A stretch of 64,000 nt of DNA from Agroathelia rolfsii (GCA_018343915.1 JABRWF010000005.1:2019001-2083000), one strand, 5' to 3'. Positions 31,901-45,797 are shown, numbered from the stretch's first letter. Made by a program: numbers and translations. The notes: a model not told the origin generated them from the sequence alone.

Positions 31901-33061
31901 AAGCTTTAGGAGATCGATTGCTTAGTTTATGAGATGAGAGACACTGAGGGTAAAGAAATGAGGCTAAAAGTGAAGAAGCAACTTGGTGTAGTGTTCTGTT
32001 GTTATTGTGATGACATGCTCCGGACTCTGGCGTGCGGTACTGTCATGACCTCCTTTCTTAGCACATTACGGTAATCACCACATTTCAAGTTGGTTGTTCA
32101 GGCTCTTCAAGGGCGCAGAATAAATGCCCGAAATTCCTTCTCAGATACGCCCTCTTTGTTGTAGCAAGCCCCCCTGCACTACTAGCATAACGGTTACTCA
32201 GCGCTCGTGGCTAGTCACTCTGAGTCGTTTTGTCAACTTGTTAGTGTCGAGATTGAGACCTTGGTTCTAGGGTTTTCATCAGAAGTCATGGGGGTAGGAC
32301 AATGACATCATGCTAATAGAGCCTGGAATACTGACAATACGCAGTATCAGCATTATTAACACTACCAAGATGGCCGAACAGAGCCGAAAGAGTAGCGCTG
32401 AGGATGCACTGGCTGTCGCGAGAACATGTGACAGCCACCTTTTGTCAGTAAAGCAGTAACATGACTTGATATGGAATGCCACGTACATAGACTGGATCTC
32501 TATTAATCAGCTGAGCATAGATTGCTCTTCGATATTTCATGATGGTTTGTATATTGTTGCTTGCACCCGTGAGTCATGATCGACTTTGCTAACTCTTCAC
32601 ATGCTTCACAGCTTCTTGTTTGTCCCCGGAAACCTGTTCAACAATGAATCCATACCACGTGTGCGACATGCCGGCTTCGGCTTTCTTGATAGCTTCCAGA
32701 GAGAAACTTGTGAACTGCTCTTGTCAAATAAGGACACTTATTTGAAGTCATTAATGTTCTCTTGCTTTTTGGCTGAAACTCGGACACCTATCAGACTGTT
32801 CTCTCGCAGTTCATCTATCTGATGGCGAAGTCGAGTACTCAGTCGTAGTAATTAATTTTGGGGTTGCTCTCTTCTCCCGGGCTAGTGAAATCGAACGAGT
32901 TTGGCTAATGTTGCACATGCAACCGAACTTCGAAAATACAGCTATGAAGACATGAATGCTTTAGTCTTCTTTGGGATCTGATGCCTGTATATCATCTATG
33001 ACGGTGCCATTATATATAACACGATGGATGAGTTACGTTTAGCCCAGTGGGCGTATCCGAC
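31602..33061. other. Region between the two GH95 copies
   Basis: 1.46 kb including the copy 1 3' flank and, from about 31915, the duplicated upstream region of copy 2. It parallels 27505-28788 in patches. No additional gene recognised. Confidence 0.55.
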
Positions 33062-36000
33062 ATGATCCTTCCATTTCTCTGCTTTGCCCTCTGGCCTCTT
33101 AGGCTTGCAAGTGCCTCAGTGACCCTAATTGCTCCTCCAAACAACCAATCGACTACTGCACCTCCATCAAGCCTTAACAATTTATGGTCCGAGGGACCCG
33201 GTACAGTGTTTCGACAAACGTAGAATCATGCCTGCCATATTGAACGTTTACTGGATTAGGTGTTGATTTTTTTACTGGTGCATACCTCATTGGGAATGGG
33301 TAAGAACTATGTAAGGGATCTCGACAACATGTATTCATTTTACATAGTTACCTTGGAGAGAGTATCCTTGGAGATCCTGCCAATGATTTGCATTACGTAT
33401 GTGTATTCCTACTACACCCGCACCTTTCTAGCCTAACATAATCAAGATCAACATTGCTTCGTTGTGGACAGGAGGGTAAGATACCTCTGCTTGTTTTTCT
33501 GATCTACCCTTCTAATACAACATAGTCCTTTCCGCAATTCGACTTACTCTGGTGGAGTAAGTATTACAAATTTTCTTTGTGCTTGCTATTCACTAACTCA
33601 CTTTTCTGTAAGAACGGCCCCGTTTCAGAAATTCCATACTGTACGTCACACGATTGGATAATAACGATATATTCCCTAACCTAACATACTCAGATCGTGA
33701 GGTCCTCCAAGATGCACGTACAAGCATCATGTCCACCGGCTATGGCCGTAAGTTTTACTTTCAATTCTGTTCATCTGTTAACTTATGTTTCTTGTTAGCC
33801 GTCGATGGTCTCATGGGATACATCAACGATCCGGACTATGTGAGAATATTTGAATCTGATGGATTTGAACCTTTATCGATGATTCAACTATAGGGGTCGT
33901 ATTCAACAGCAGGCTACCTTAATATCTCTTCCAACGTCACCGATGCTTCCATTACGAGCTACACCCGCACCCTTGACATGGATCAAGGCCTTGTAAACAT
34001 CAGCTGGACCTCGGATGGTGTTGCATATAACCGGTATGACGAGTAATTTGAATCACGATTATTTATCTCAGGCTCACTCGCTATCAAGTATCTCATACTG
34101 TAGTTTCCCATCGCAAGTCTGTGTGACCCATACTACGGCCAATGCATCAGTCCTTTCTTTAACTTACTCAGTGTCCTCGCCTGATACTACGGTTCCTCAA
34201 GGTACCTTACTTTTCAATTTCTTACGACAGCTGCTAAAATCTCCGATATATAAAGCCAATTGCTCCAGTTCCAACCATACGATCATTCAAAGAGGTCGTT
34301 TAGAAGGCTCCACAGATGGGATCGCACAAACTATGCTGTATGAAGTGCAGGCATCCATAGGTTCTGTCGGTGGTCAATTATCTTGCACAGCCAATGGCAC
34401 TCTGACTGTAACGAACGCAACGGAAAGCTGGGTCATATGGACGGGTGATACTGAGTTAGTGTTCAATTCTACTAGTAAAGTTCTATAAAAGAGACACTTA
34501 CACCGTAACTATAGGTTTGATCTTTCAACATGTAACAAGGCCTCTGGATACTCCTGTCATGGTGCGGACCCACACACAGCTGTCGTTAATAACGTGGCTG
34601 CTGCAAACCAGACATCCCTATCCAATCTTCTCTGTAGGTTATCTAGATTTGTCTTATGAATTGTAGCATGTATCTGAACACTCGCCTAGCCGATCACGTT
34701 ACCGATTACTCCGCGTTGGCGCATGCCTTCACACTCGACATTGGACAGGCAAACAACGCTTCAGCCCTTGCGATACCCACTGATCAGCTGATAAACGACT
34801 ACGATTTCAATGCTGGCTCTCCTCTTCTCGAATACTTAGCATACAGGTAGTTGCCCCTACTATTTTCAAATGCGCATTTACTTACCATGTAATCGTCGTA
34901 TTAAAAGCTACGGCCGTCACCTACTGATATCAAGCACAAGGTCGAGAAGTAACTACTTGCCACCTGGCTTACAAGGTATATGGGCCCCTGATAGAGAAAG
35001 TGAATGGGGTGCCGATTTCCATTACGATATCAACCTGGTAAGATCACACATTCTATGAAAGCATGACGAATCCTCATTCAAGTCAACAATTAGCAAATGA
35101 TGCAATGGCCTGGTGAGACTACCGATATTGCGCAAGGAATAGAGAATATGGGCAACTGGATTTGGGTAAGTGGTGCACCATCCTTCCAGAGTGGATTCAA
35201 TTGACTAACATGCGCACATAGTACGCACTAAAGGATCGTGGATCTGATACGGCCAGTATATTATATGGCATAGAAAACGGTTATGTATTTGAAACCGCAT
35301 CCAATTTATTCGGCTACACCGGAATGCAAGGATCTTATGATAATGGCGAATATCATCCTGAATGGTACGCTCATAAAAATAATTTATGTGAAGCCTTTGC
35401 TTATCGTATTTCGATGTGAAGGTACGATTTCTCGGTAAGTGTTCGATTGTAATGTATGTTTGCCGCTACTCAGTTCTAGGACATATAGGCGGCACCTGCG
35501 TGGCTACTTCAGCACTTGTATGATCACTATATTTACAATCCTGCCGATACAACGTTCTTCAAGAATATCACATATCCCTTGATGAAGGTAACAATATTTT
35601 CTTGTTAAAAGTCGTATCGGTCTAATTTTCCGGCTTAGGCTCATGCCCAATTCCAAATGGCCTTTTTGCAACATGATACATATTTCAACGACGGGACTTA
35701 CGTCGTTGCGCCTTGCAATTCTCCTGAAAAAGGTGTCTTTTCCGTACCACTTAAGCATTGTTCACTGGCTCAAATCGGTGCTTCAAAGACCCTGTTACTC
35801 TTGCATGCACTTGGAATCATCAGGTGCATATATCCAAGTTATTACAATTTAACAAGCATCACTAAATAAATCCCACGCACAGCAAATCTTCGAACTCTTC
35901 CATAACATCTTGAAAGTGTATGAAATCGCTGGGGATACAGATACCGCATTCATTTCCAACATTACTTCGTCACTACAACACCTTTATTCTGGCATGCGTA

Positions 36001-37018
36001 TTGGAAGCTGGGGTCAACTTCAAGGTCAGATATACTTCTTTAACAAAATGCGTAGCTTTGCCTTGTCTCACAATGAGGACAATCAGAATACAAGTTAGAC
36101 ATAGATAATCAGACAGATCAACATCGTCACCTAAGCCACTTGCTTGGTGTATATCCCGGATGGACGATTAGTGGATATTATGGGCAGTCGCTTGGTAATC
36201 AGTCGATTCTGGATGCTGCAGCGGTCTCTTTGAATGCTCGTGGAAATGGAACGGTTGACAGTGATGCAGGTATATAATTGGACCTGATTCATTTTTCAAA
36301 TATTTCTCATATATTTCCATAGGCTGGGAGAAGATCATGCGCTCGGTAGTCGCGAGTGGTTTGAAGAACGCCAGTTGGGCTGGATTCGAATATCGTTACA
36401 TGATCTGGAGCAACTTGAATGGTAATTATCTTTATAACACACCTTTTCCATTCTAACATAACTCGATGAATAGGCAACCTTTTGAGCATGTACGATGCGC
36501 ACGAAAGTCTCTTCCAGGTGAGTACAAAAGAGACTCCCGGAATCTCATCTTTGGAGAATGTCAATCTGACCTGGTACGAAGATGGACGCAAACGGTGGCT
36601 CGCCCGCCGCCGTGGTTAATATGATCTTCCAAAGCTTAGACTCCACCAAAGAGTACGCATCTTTTCTAACGATCATTCTTTATTAGTCTTAACTCTTTTT
36701 TCTTGGAAAAAAAAAAGGTATAGAAACGTAACTCAGGTCAACCTACTTCCGGCCCTGCCCTTCAACTGGCCTACGGGCTCCATCACGGGTGGTCGCCTCC
36801 GGGACGGGCTAGGTATTGATCTAGCCTGGTCCGATAGCGCCGTAACCAAATTCACACTTCGTTCTGACCGGTCTGTAGAGACTCGCACGGCTGTGATACA
36901 CTCAGATTCTTTCAGTGGAAAGAAAGCCAGTGCGACGTCCGGAAGTCCATCTCTGAGCGGCACGACGTTGACGATCGCGCTAGATCAGGGAGAGACTACG
37001 ACGATTACGATTTCCTAG
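31915..37018 (+). repeat. Tandem duplication, unit B (GH95 region)
   Basis: Second unit of the duplication described at 27505-31900. It is longer mainly because it keeps the 1.18 kb deleted from unit A. Confidence 0.75.
33062..37018 (+). CDS. Glycoside hydrolase family 95 protein (alpha-fucosidase type), copy 2
   Basis: Secreted enzyme of the GH95 (alpha-1,2-L-fucosidase/alpha-L-galactosidase) family. Signal peptide at residues 1-19 (LPFLCFALWPLRLASASVT). N-terminal beta domain: PGVDFFTGAYLIGNG, YLGESILGD, LWTGGPFRNSTYSGGNGPV. Then the linker and (alpha/alpha)6 barrel: YGRHLLISST, LQGIWAPDRESEWGADFHYD followed by INLQMMQWPGETTD, GYTGMQGS, APCNSPEKDPVTLACTW, DQHRHLSHLLGVYPGW, DAGWEKIM, and the C-terminal LLPALPFNWPTGSITGGRLRDG. 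About 20 GT..AG introns join in phase without a stop, including one 13-bp exon (35422-35434). About 800 residues with many Asn-X-Ser/Thr sites, as expected of a secreted protein. The position aligned to the first Asn of the family's NxN appears as Asp (DIN). Exact sugar specificity cannot be told. Confidence 0.85.
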
Positions 37019-37471
37019 GTACATATTTAAATAGCCATGGACAATACGTTGGTTTTTGTATATATATACACTTTCTTCATCGCAAATCGTTTCCGGATAA
37101 ATGTGTTTTGAATGCGACAACTATACAATGTTTGTAAGAGTAATAGTTATGAGCACAGAGAGCTTCGACACAAGTCAGTCTACAGAGCCCAAGGTTCGAA
37201 AATCTAGGTGTTTTAGAAGCTCTTTTTCAAGGCTAAGTTTGGCTTTCCAGATAACTTCGCTTTAACACTTATTGACAGTCGAGAGCTGTTCATGATGCAT
37301 GATCACTCGAATACTAGTAATAAGCCAAGTAAGCAAAAGTATAACATTTATTATTACACCATTCACGACCAGGTAAACTTGAGTTAAGGCCGAGACAGGG
37401 ATGCACTATCTAGTCCCGACACTAATAAATGTAATAATGTAGGAGTAACATGAAGATCATGACGTTAAACT
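37019..37471. other. Convergent intergenic region
   Basis: 453 bp between the GH95 stop (plus) and the end of the CBM19-like gene (minus). A/T-rich; nothing recognised. Confidence 0.5.
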
Positions 37472-38742
37472 TTAAGAGCTGGAGCCATCAACCCCGCCCG
37501 TTGCTCCGGTCGCCTGGATACGCGACTGAGCATCGGATTGAGTGGTGCATGTGATAGATGTTCCGGCGTTATTCACGAGCGGGAGGGAGAAGCATTGCTC
37601 AGATGCCGCGCATTGAGTGACGACAAAGGATCCGCCGACACATTGGGCAAAGCCGCCGTTTACGCAGGCATTTTCACCATCTGTAGAGTACAGTCAGATA
37701 CCAATGAGTTGCTTGTTAATGAAGCCAAACAACTTACCAGTGCATGTAGAGCTCGTTGAGAGCTGAGCAAACTGGGCATTCTGTTGCTGAGCCTTCTGAC
37801 CGTTTGACAAGAGGAAGCTCGAACCGCTGCTGCTACCAGAAGTATCGGAAGATGCGGCAACGGCAGCAGTGGCGGTCGCGCTAGCAGCAGTGGCAGTAAC
37901 GGTTGTAAATACAGTTGCTGCACCAGCATCATCCGAGCCAGAATCATTATCAGAGCCTGCGGCAGATGAGGCATCACCGGAGGTAGCTGATGCAGATGCT
38001 CCGGATGAAGCCGACGAGCTACCACTGCTTGCTGCACCGCCAGAGCTGCTGACACCGGGATTCGTCGTGAGATCGACAAGCTGGGTACCATCGGCAATGG
38101 GACCACTTGGGTTTGCCGGGCAGGAGCCAGCGGGAGAGAGGGCGCTGGTCATTCCAAATGGAATGTTACCCGAAGCAGTGTCGCCTGGTACCGCAGGAGC
38201 AAATGTAGTGGGATTATCGCCCTGGAATTGGCATTGGAAAAGCCCATTCAACTCGGAGTTCTTGGGGGCTTTTTGGCAGTAGGGCACGCTGACAGAATTG
38301 GGCTATTGATGAAGGGTCAGCAAGACATTCTTCCTCTTTGATTGAATCCATGAACTCACCGAGTTCCTTGGTTGTTGAGCAAAGATCTGAGCGAGAGAAA
38401 TCATGGTGGCATCATTGTTGAGCGTTTTGGCAAGATCGATCATGGAGTCCGCAGCATCCTGCTGATCGCAGGCCTTTCCAGCTGCCAAAAGGCTCGTGAA
38501 GGCCGTTTGGGAAATAGGCTGGCATTGGGTTCCTCCGCCCGCTTGTTCCTAAATAAATAAATAAAAACAAAAATCGATTAGATGGGGGAAAGAGGTAACG
38601 CGAGATTATGACTTACACAGGCGGCAACCCACTTCGCAGTCGAATCCGTGATGGTTTGTGCAATCCTCTTCTGTATCGGTGCCGCAGACACCTGAGCAGA
38701 AAGAGCAGCGATTGCCATAGCAAAAAGAGAGGATCGGACCAT
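37472..38742 (-). CDS. Secreted Ser/Thr-rich protein with CBM19-like module
   Basis: Probable secreted or cell-wall protein. Signal peptide MVRSSLFAMAIAALSAQVSA is followed by API-QKR, a possible Kex2 site. A Cys-containing helical domain follows (WVAACEQAGG, LAAGKACDQQDAADSMIDLA, VPYCQKAPKNSELNGLFQCQ). Next is a Ser/Ala/Thr-rich stalk of about 110 residues, likely O-glycosylated. The C-terminus has a six-cysteine module (C..NGGFAQCVGG..VVTQCAASEQCFSLPL..SITCTTQ) resembling CBM19 chitin-binding modules. No GPI signal. Three introns (near 37680, 38310 and 38550). The upstream flank holds a TATA-like TTTATATTATA at 38908-38918, about 170 bp before the start. Carbohydrate binding is inferred from the cysteine pattern. 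The gene looks intact. Confidence 0.8.
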
Positions 38743-39503
38743 TGCAATGATAAAATTGAAGGAGAAGAATGGAAGAATATAAGTTCAATGAAATAGAAAG
38801 TTGACAAAAACACGAGCGCAGCTCGAGTGAGAGAAGATGAAGAAAAGACTGAAGTGGGAGGAGATGCCAGAGGTGAGGAGACCGAGGACGGGGTGTGTGA
38901 GAGCCCTTTATATTATACCTACATAATATGTCTGAATGGAGTGGTATCATCATAGCCATGTGCCACTGAAAGAAACCGCCCTATTTGGCATGACAATAAG
39001 CTCGGATACGAAGTAAAGGAAGGCAGGATCATACAAGATGGGAACAATTGCGCCTCCCCGAGTCGGCTAAATGACCACAGCGCGTGGGGGGTGGGGGTGC
39101 TTTGTAGCGCTGCCAGACGAGTTCGTTGTCTCAGTAACAAAAGATCAAGACAATTCAAATATCGCAAAAATCACACGATGTAGATGGCATACGCAGTTTG
39201 CATCATATGGAGTATGTGAATGCCAGGGAAACGATGAGTACTACCACTACTAAAAAGTTCCCGGCCAGTTGCAACTCGGAGTGATCCTGATCGGGAACAA
39301 CACTGCGCAACCGGAAGCAAATAAAGGCTGTTGTGCTTTTTGTTTGGTCCATCCTCGGCATACCGATATGGTAGGCTTCGAAGGGCATGTGGCTATATGC
39401 GACACAAAGACAATACAAGGGGTATAATAAAATCTAGCTTCTGGAAGGTATACATGCATACATCGCATATGGCAATCAACGGCAGAAAACAATGGTGAGG
39501 AGC
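38743..39503. other. Upstream region of the CBM19-like gene and MUS7 3' flank
   Basis: 761 bp. It contains a pyrimidine-rich leader and a TATA-like site for the minus-strand gene (38908-38918). No other gene supported. Confidence 0.5.
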
Positions 39504-42500
39504 TCACAGAACCACGCGCAGCGGATAAAGATGACTGTACCGCTCGAGTGATTGTCCAATGCCTTGACAGAAGGTGGCATATTCCGCCCTACGACTGGAA
39601 TCATCGGGAATATCCTGCGCCCATAAGCTATGACGAGAGTCATGAAATAACCAACAGAAGCTTACATTCAAGGTCTCTTTTGCCGCATAAAGCATGGACT
39701 TGACTCCACGTTCCACCGACCCATTCATGATATTTAGATCTGTCTCGCCGTCATATGCTCGTTGGATGCGTGCATCGAGGTTTTTGAAAACGGCTAAGTG
39801 GTTATTCAAGTAAGGAACGCTATTTATTATTAGAACTGCAACAAGGAACGCACTCTCGATCATTTGAGGTCGAAGCCCCAAAAACTCAGATACAGTAAGC
39901 TTGATCTCATATTGGTTCGGTTGCAATTGATAAGGTAGACCATCGAGATAGGGATGTTGAAGTCCACCACATGTCAAGAACAACGAAACATAAGTATTCT
40001 CAAGCGTCACATCCAGCGAGACCAAGGACGTTAGCAGGACTTCAAAATGTTTGTCTCTTGTTTGCTGTAGTTAGAGTAATTAGATAAAGACCCTTCCGCA
40101 GGAACAAGTGCTTACGGGATATTGGCTGGGGTCAGTCAAAAGCGCTATGTACATGAATCGCAGCCCGACACGTCGTCGGCCGGGACCATAAGAGATTTTC
40201 TGCCATGACAATTGGCCTAAACTGAAGTAATGCTCCCAATCCTTGAAAGAATATAGTTTAATACTAGGGCGGCAATTCACATAAATGAAGCGAGGTACCT
40301 TCAATCCGTGCTTGACAGTTACTTGAGCGCATTTAACATAAGCATCTACCCACTTATCCGCATCTTCGTATCTCCCACTACGGAACTCAGTTTCGTTCAA
40401 GTTATGGTCACCAAACCGTGTCTGTATTAATCGAAAAACCCCAGGAGTAAGAGTTTGATTGATGAACTGCGCAGATTACTCAGTAATGATAAAGGGCGCG
40501 TTGTTGACATGTCAACTCACCTGCTGTACTGCCTTATCTTTCTGGCTGATTTCATCTTGCCGTCCTTGATCAATGTCTACAATGTTCGGGATGTCATACA
40601 TGTCATCCGACCAATAGGCATTTTCATCCTGTTGACTATCCTCGCTCATCTCCAAAACGACTCGAGGAATTTTGGGCAATGGGATCATGTCTTCTCTTGC
40701 AAGCAAGAAAGCCTGAATCAATTCTCGAACTTCAAGTCTGATATCATCGTCCGACAGGAAAGGATTGTTAGGTGCTAATATATTCCCTACCCAAGCTAAG
40801 GAGATAATTTAACCAAGTAATCAAACGCAACAGTAATGTTCCTCGACTTACGTCCAGAAATGAACCCAATATGCGGATAAGTCGTGCGTTGAAGTCCGGC
40901 TTCCATCTTGGGTGTGACAAGAATCCGTCGAATGGACGCAAGGCATGATTGAAGAATCATCTTGATATGCGCACGTGGTATTCTGATCTCGAATGAACCC
41001 TGAGCTGCGAACTCTGATTGAAGGATATTCCACATGTCCATATACCAGTTGAGAATGTCGTCCATGGGAAGGTCTTTGTCTTGAATGACAAATGCTAGAT
41101 ACATAGCCCCACGAAGGCAGGCTATACGGGTGTTGACGTCTCCACGTTTGTAGTCGGTAATCGCACGAGCTCTGCGGACTTTGTCGCGCATGTTGGCGGG
41201 AGTTGGATCAGCCATCAGGGCGACGATGATAGCACTGTAACGGTTATAGAGCAACGAAAGTTCCCTCTGGAGCGGAGGTGCATCAGGAGGAAACGATACG
41301 TTGCCAACAGGTATGCAAGTAGACAGCAACTTTCTCGACTTGGACGATAAACTTCCCGGACCATTGGCGCCCGAGCGAGCGGCGTGAAGGAGCAGTTTAA
41401 GAAAGAGTTCGAAGGAAGTCTCAGTTTCGCTGCATTGATTCAAGAGCTCCGGGTCCTCATATCGCAAAAACTCGGGGAAATCAGCGGTCTCGTAGTGAAG
41501 ACAGGCGAATTTGCGGCTGCGGAAGATCTTGACAACTTCGTCGAACATTTTTGGCGCGTCGTCCAATGACCAATGCCAGACATTCCAAAGCTTGAAACAG
41601 CGCGCGACGAGTGTTCTCAGCATGCCTTCGTGGGCCTTTCGTTCCTTGTGCGTACGTTGCTTATCCTTGTCAGGGTCGAGCTCCAGCTCGGTTTTCTTTA
41701 ACGCAAATACAACGATGTCCCAAGAAGGGGCCAAAGTGCTGCGGCTAGTGGTCATACCGTTGACCGTAAATTGTGAGAGTGCGTTTAGTCCAAAGATGAG
41801 CTGCCACAAGAACTCTCCGCCATCTGTCAAGTTCATCTCCTGGTCGCTACGATTAACGAATGACCAAAAGTTCGGGACTCGATCTGGGAACCTTGTGTGC
41901 AATCGATCGACGACGTGGATGAGTTTAATCCAGAATTCCCCGACAAGATAAGGCGTCTTTAGCTCCGTCATATCCTCGTCGGACGTAACACTCTTGATGG
42001 CTGCCTGGATGTCGAAAGACCGGAGTCGTCCAACGACGTCCGTGATAAGATCACAAGTCATGGGCAGAGATAACTCAGGTTCTTGACCAGTACATGAAAG
42101 ACGGATTAACGATTCCAAAGCAAACCAATAAATGGCCAGGAGTCCGGAGGTATGCTCCCTAGATCTAATGTGTTGATCTTGTAAGTCCGCAACTAAAACC
42201 ATGATGGCTTCCCGCAACGAGTCACGAAAGAGGGCAGCCTCAGTATCGAACTTTTGGAGGAAATACGATAACAAACGGCACAGTCCTTGAGCAGAATGAT
42301 CAAGGTCTTTAAGAAGGCCTACGGACTGGTCCTGAACAGACGTAAGCATGCGCTCGCATAAAATTCTAAATGTCAGAGCGAAATCAGTTGCCTCCATATC
42401 AGGTCCAACATCTATGTCAAACAACGATATTGTCGACGGAGGGAGAGGGATCCTCTCGTCCTTCAGAATGAAGTTTGCAAGGCTCGCTAGTTGAAGGGAA

Positions 42501-45396
42501 CCGGTGTAAGTCGTTGCAGAAAGCCGGATACCCGAGTTAAGAGGCTCAATGCCAAAATCGACGTCGAACTCCGGTCGCAGATTCCTTATATCTATCCCAT
42601 GCTCAATAGCATATTGCATCGCCTGTTTGTAAGTACGGTCTGTTCGATGTCGTGAAACGTCAGGACGTGATTTGGGTACAGTATCTGGGTCATGGTCATA
42701 ATCCGTGGCAGGTGGTTCCTGGTTGGCACATAGCGCCCCATAAGACCTTCTGAGACCAGGAGACCTTAACCCTCCCCTCGCATTCGGGACAAAGTCTGTG
42801 TTCAAATCCAATGTCACCAAGTTCATTTGTCTACCAGATCCTACATTTGCCTGATTTCCAGAGAAGATATGGACGCCACTCCGGATGCGTTCCTTCTGTC
42901 TCTTCCTCTTTTGCGCATGTTCGTCGAGCTGCATGATCCGTGTGGTGTTGCGGTTAGCATGCTTGCTTATCTCTAGATCGTCAGAATCTTCTGAGCTGAT
43001 AGATAAAGCATCAGACGCAGCTCGTCGGTGATATGAAGACTTTGACGGCCTCTTTGCGTGGCCTGTTTCAAGACGCGCAAAGTGATGCAGGGTGGGCTGT
43101 ATTTCTCCGCCGTGCTTGCGAGCCCCACTAGTGACAACGTCCAAGCGCTCCCGTCTCCGATGCTCATTTCTGTCCTGTCGAGGGATAGACATGGCTTCTT
43201 TCGACACAGTGTTATCGTGATCATGTCGAGCCCGGGAGGGCCCTTTACCCGTCTTTCTAGGAGCTCGCCGAGGGTGGCCAATGGAAACAGATCTAGTAAG
43301 CATATAATCAACCAGACTCCGTTCTCGATGTACATTGTTGGGTCGATTTCTAAGAGGATGAGGGCGAGTTTTCTGAGTTTGCCATCGCAAGATCTCATCG
43401 TCGCCAACATTGAGCGGATCGTTCTCATCCGCTTCGTCAGATGAGGAGGATGAAGACGAAGACGCAAAGACTGGAGTAGTCTGCTTTCGCGGAGGCGGAG
43501 GCGGTGGCCTAGGGCGCGCCACGGAGTGCTGGGAGATATTGGCCTGTTTGGGAGGCGATGACGATCTCGGTGGTGAAAAGTCCTGTCGAGTATCAAACTC
43601 GGGCTCTGATGACTCCTGATCTCCGCGAAAGTCAAAAGGCCTAGGCCCAGCAGCAGATCTCTTAACCTTGGACTGGCCCGGACGCAGCTCTGACTCTAAT
43701 GTGTCGGGCTCAGGTCTTCGTTCAAGGGGTTTGGCGCGCTTCCTGGATTGTTTCTCAATCTGTAGTATGCGCCCAATGTGTGAAGTTGGGAACAGCCTTT
43801 GGAGAAGCCTGCCGCCCTTGACCCTTTTCAGATACTTGATGACCTTGTCCCTCTTTTTCAATTGCTGTGCATCCACATCATTTGAATTTTCATCTTCATC
43901 TCTCACAGATCTTTCATCATCTATAAAAAGGGGTGGAGAGAAGCGACTACTACCAGGAGCAGGCGAACTCGGGTGAAAGGATTCCACTTCAGGATTCTTG
44001 TTAGATGCTGGCCTGTGGTCCGGTGATAGGATATGTTGGCGAGGCTTGGGTAACTTATCAGCCTAGAAACGTTATGAGCGGAAACAGACCAAGTTGCCGA
44101 AGGGTGTAAGCATACGGATGATTGAGAATCAGACAGTGGCGTCTCAAGCACATCAGGAAAGGCTTCAGGAATAGTTCTTGCATCGTTTCTACGCCCCCCT
44201 GTCTTGACTGATTTCTGTTCCGCCGCTTTCTTCTTCCTCTCGCGCTTCTCTTGTTCCAGTTTTTTCAGCGCCAGAGCACCCCTTTTCCTAGCTTCGCGAA
44301 TTCCCTCCGGTTCGTCGTCGTCACTATCGAGTCCCCGCCGAAGGAGTTCGGGGAGATCTTTTTGCCGGGATGTGCCTTCGTTTCGAGACCGTGGGGCAGG
44401 GTGAGAGGATTGTCTGTGTACCCTTATCTCCTCCTGGCTCTGTGATTCCTCTACATTCTGTGGCGGCTGAAACTCGTCATCATCTTGGGATTGAAGCAAC
44501 AACCTTCGCTCCTCACGGGTTGAGTAGCGGGCATTTGGATCATTCTTAGTTATATATCTGTACATTGCCGAATCAACGGTATAGGGGCGGATTTGTTCAG
44601 GTTTCCGTCTGCGCAAATTGTGGCGAGGAGCCCAAAGGCTTTCAGGTATGTGTTTTGGTGTCTCGATTCCGTCATGAAGACCTTGACCAGGGGGAGGATC
44701 TGGCTGGACGGGCCTAGCGGGAGTGGCGGTATGGGAAGAGAGAGATGATAGAGATGATGACGATTGAGTTTTCCTAAGAATCTGGTTTTCGCTTGACTCA
44801 AGAGTGACAGCATCTGAAGGCAGACTAGGCAGAGCGTTCAAAGGTGGGGAGCTGAAGAGGCCTGTTACTGTGCGAGAGACAACCGCTGGGCTTGACTGGG
44901 ATACGTGACGACGATCTGGCTGATCCTGTACTCCATGCGAAGCTGGTCGATTTGCACTTCGCGTACCTCCTAAAAGTAATGGATCTGGAGATTGAAACTT
45001 AAGTAACGAATATGTCCTGCGTGGCGTCTGTGGTGGCTCATGAAGAGTCTCAAACTCGGGATTCGGGTCAAAAAAAGCATGCGCCGTCTATACCAGATCC
45101 AATTAGCTACCAAAACTATGGTCGTGAAGTCAACGGATTGTACTTTGATTCGTTTGGAACTAAATTTTTCAAGAGTATCATCGGTTTGGCGAGGTGCTAT
45201 AGTCCCATCAAACACTGAGAGATGATGTGCAAGCTCGTAGACCAATTCGTAAAAGTGGCATGCACTTACCTTGCCTCCGGGAGCCAGTTGAGCCTGAGAT
45301 CGTGAGCCAATAACTAGAGTTCGCAGACGCAAGCTGTTCTTTTTCATCGATATCAGATGTCTCAATAACTTCATCAAGATAGGCCTCTTCAGTCAT
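39504..45396 (-). CDS. MUS7/MMS22-family replication-repair protein
   Basis: Large nuclear scaffold of the Mus7/Mms22 family, which works with the Rtt101/Rtt107-type cullin pathway to help stalled forks recover and to promote recombination repair. The protein is about 1,750 residues. N-terminal exon MTEEAYLDEVIETSDID; then FETLHEPPQTPRRTYS; a disordered region with the family signature LRRRKPEQIRPYTVDSAMYR (about 44575-44620); an acidic/basic segment with RFLYKRQL-like chemistry in RERKKKAAEQKS; then the big exon (43987-40796) with TYTGSLQLASL and long helical repeats; and C-terminal exons KVPRFIYVNCRPSIKLYSF, GLRPQMIESAFLVAVLIINS and CWLFHDSRHSLWAQD. Seven or so introns. No frameshift or stop. 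The signature near the N-terminus plus size and C-terminal helices support the call. Confidence 0.87.
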
Positions 45397-45797
45397 TAAA
45401 TTTATTCAAACGGCGTAAACATGAGATCCTATGATAGTTGTTGGCGCAGGTAAACGGCGGTGGATTACAGTACATGCCCCAGCCAAGTCAATACTCTGGA
45501 TAATGACATAAACACGGTACAAATAACGCGTGCGCGATCATGTGACCGCGCGTTAGTGGCATCACCACATCAGTAATATCTGACATACAAAGATAGTACA
45601 AGGCAGCAGTCAACATCCTTGCAAAATAATAAGACCCCCACCCTTACATCTCAGGGTACTGCATTAAGCATAGCAGTCTGTGCATTTCTATCCCCCCCCA
45701 CCCGCACTCCATCTTATTTACTGACCCCCCTAGCACCATGCAAATCTGTGTAGGATGTCGTGTGAAAAAACGCTCGAGGAATAACGGATTGATTCTC
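45397..45797. other. MUS7 upstream region and LYC1 3' flank
   Basis: 401 bp, no gene seen. C-rich runs (CCCCCCCCACCC) occur near 45690. Confidence 0.5.
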
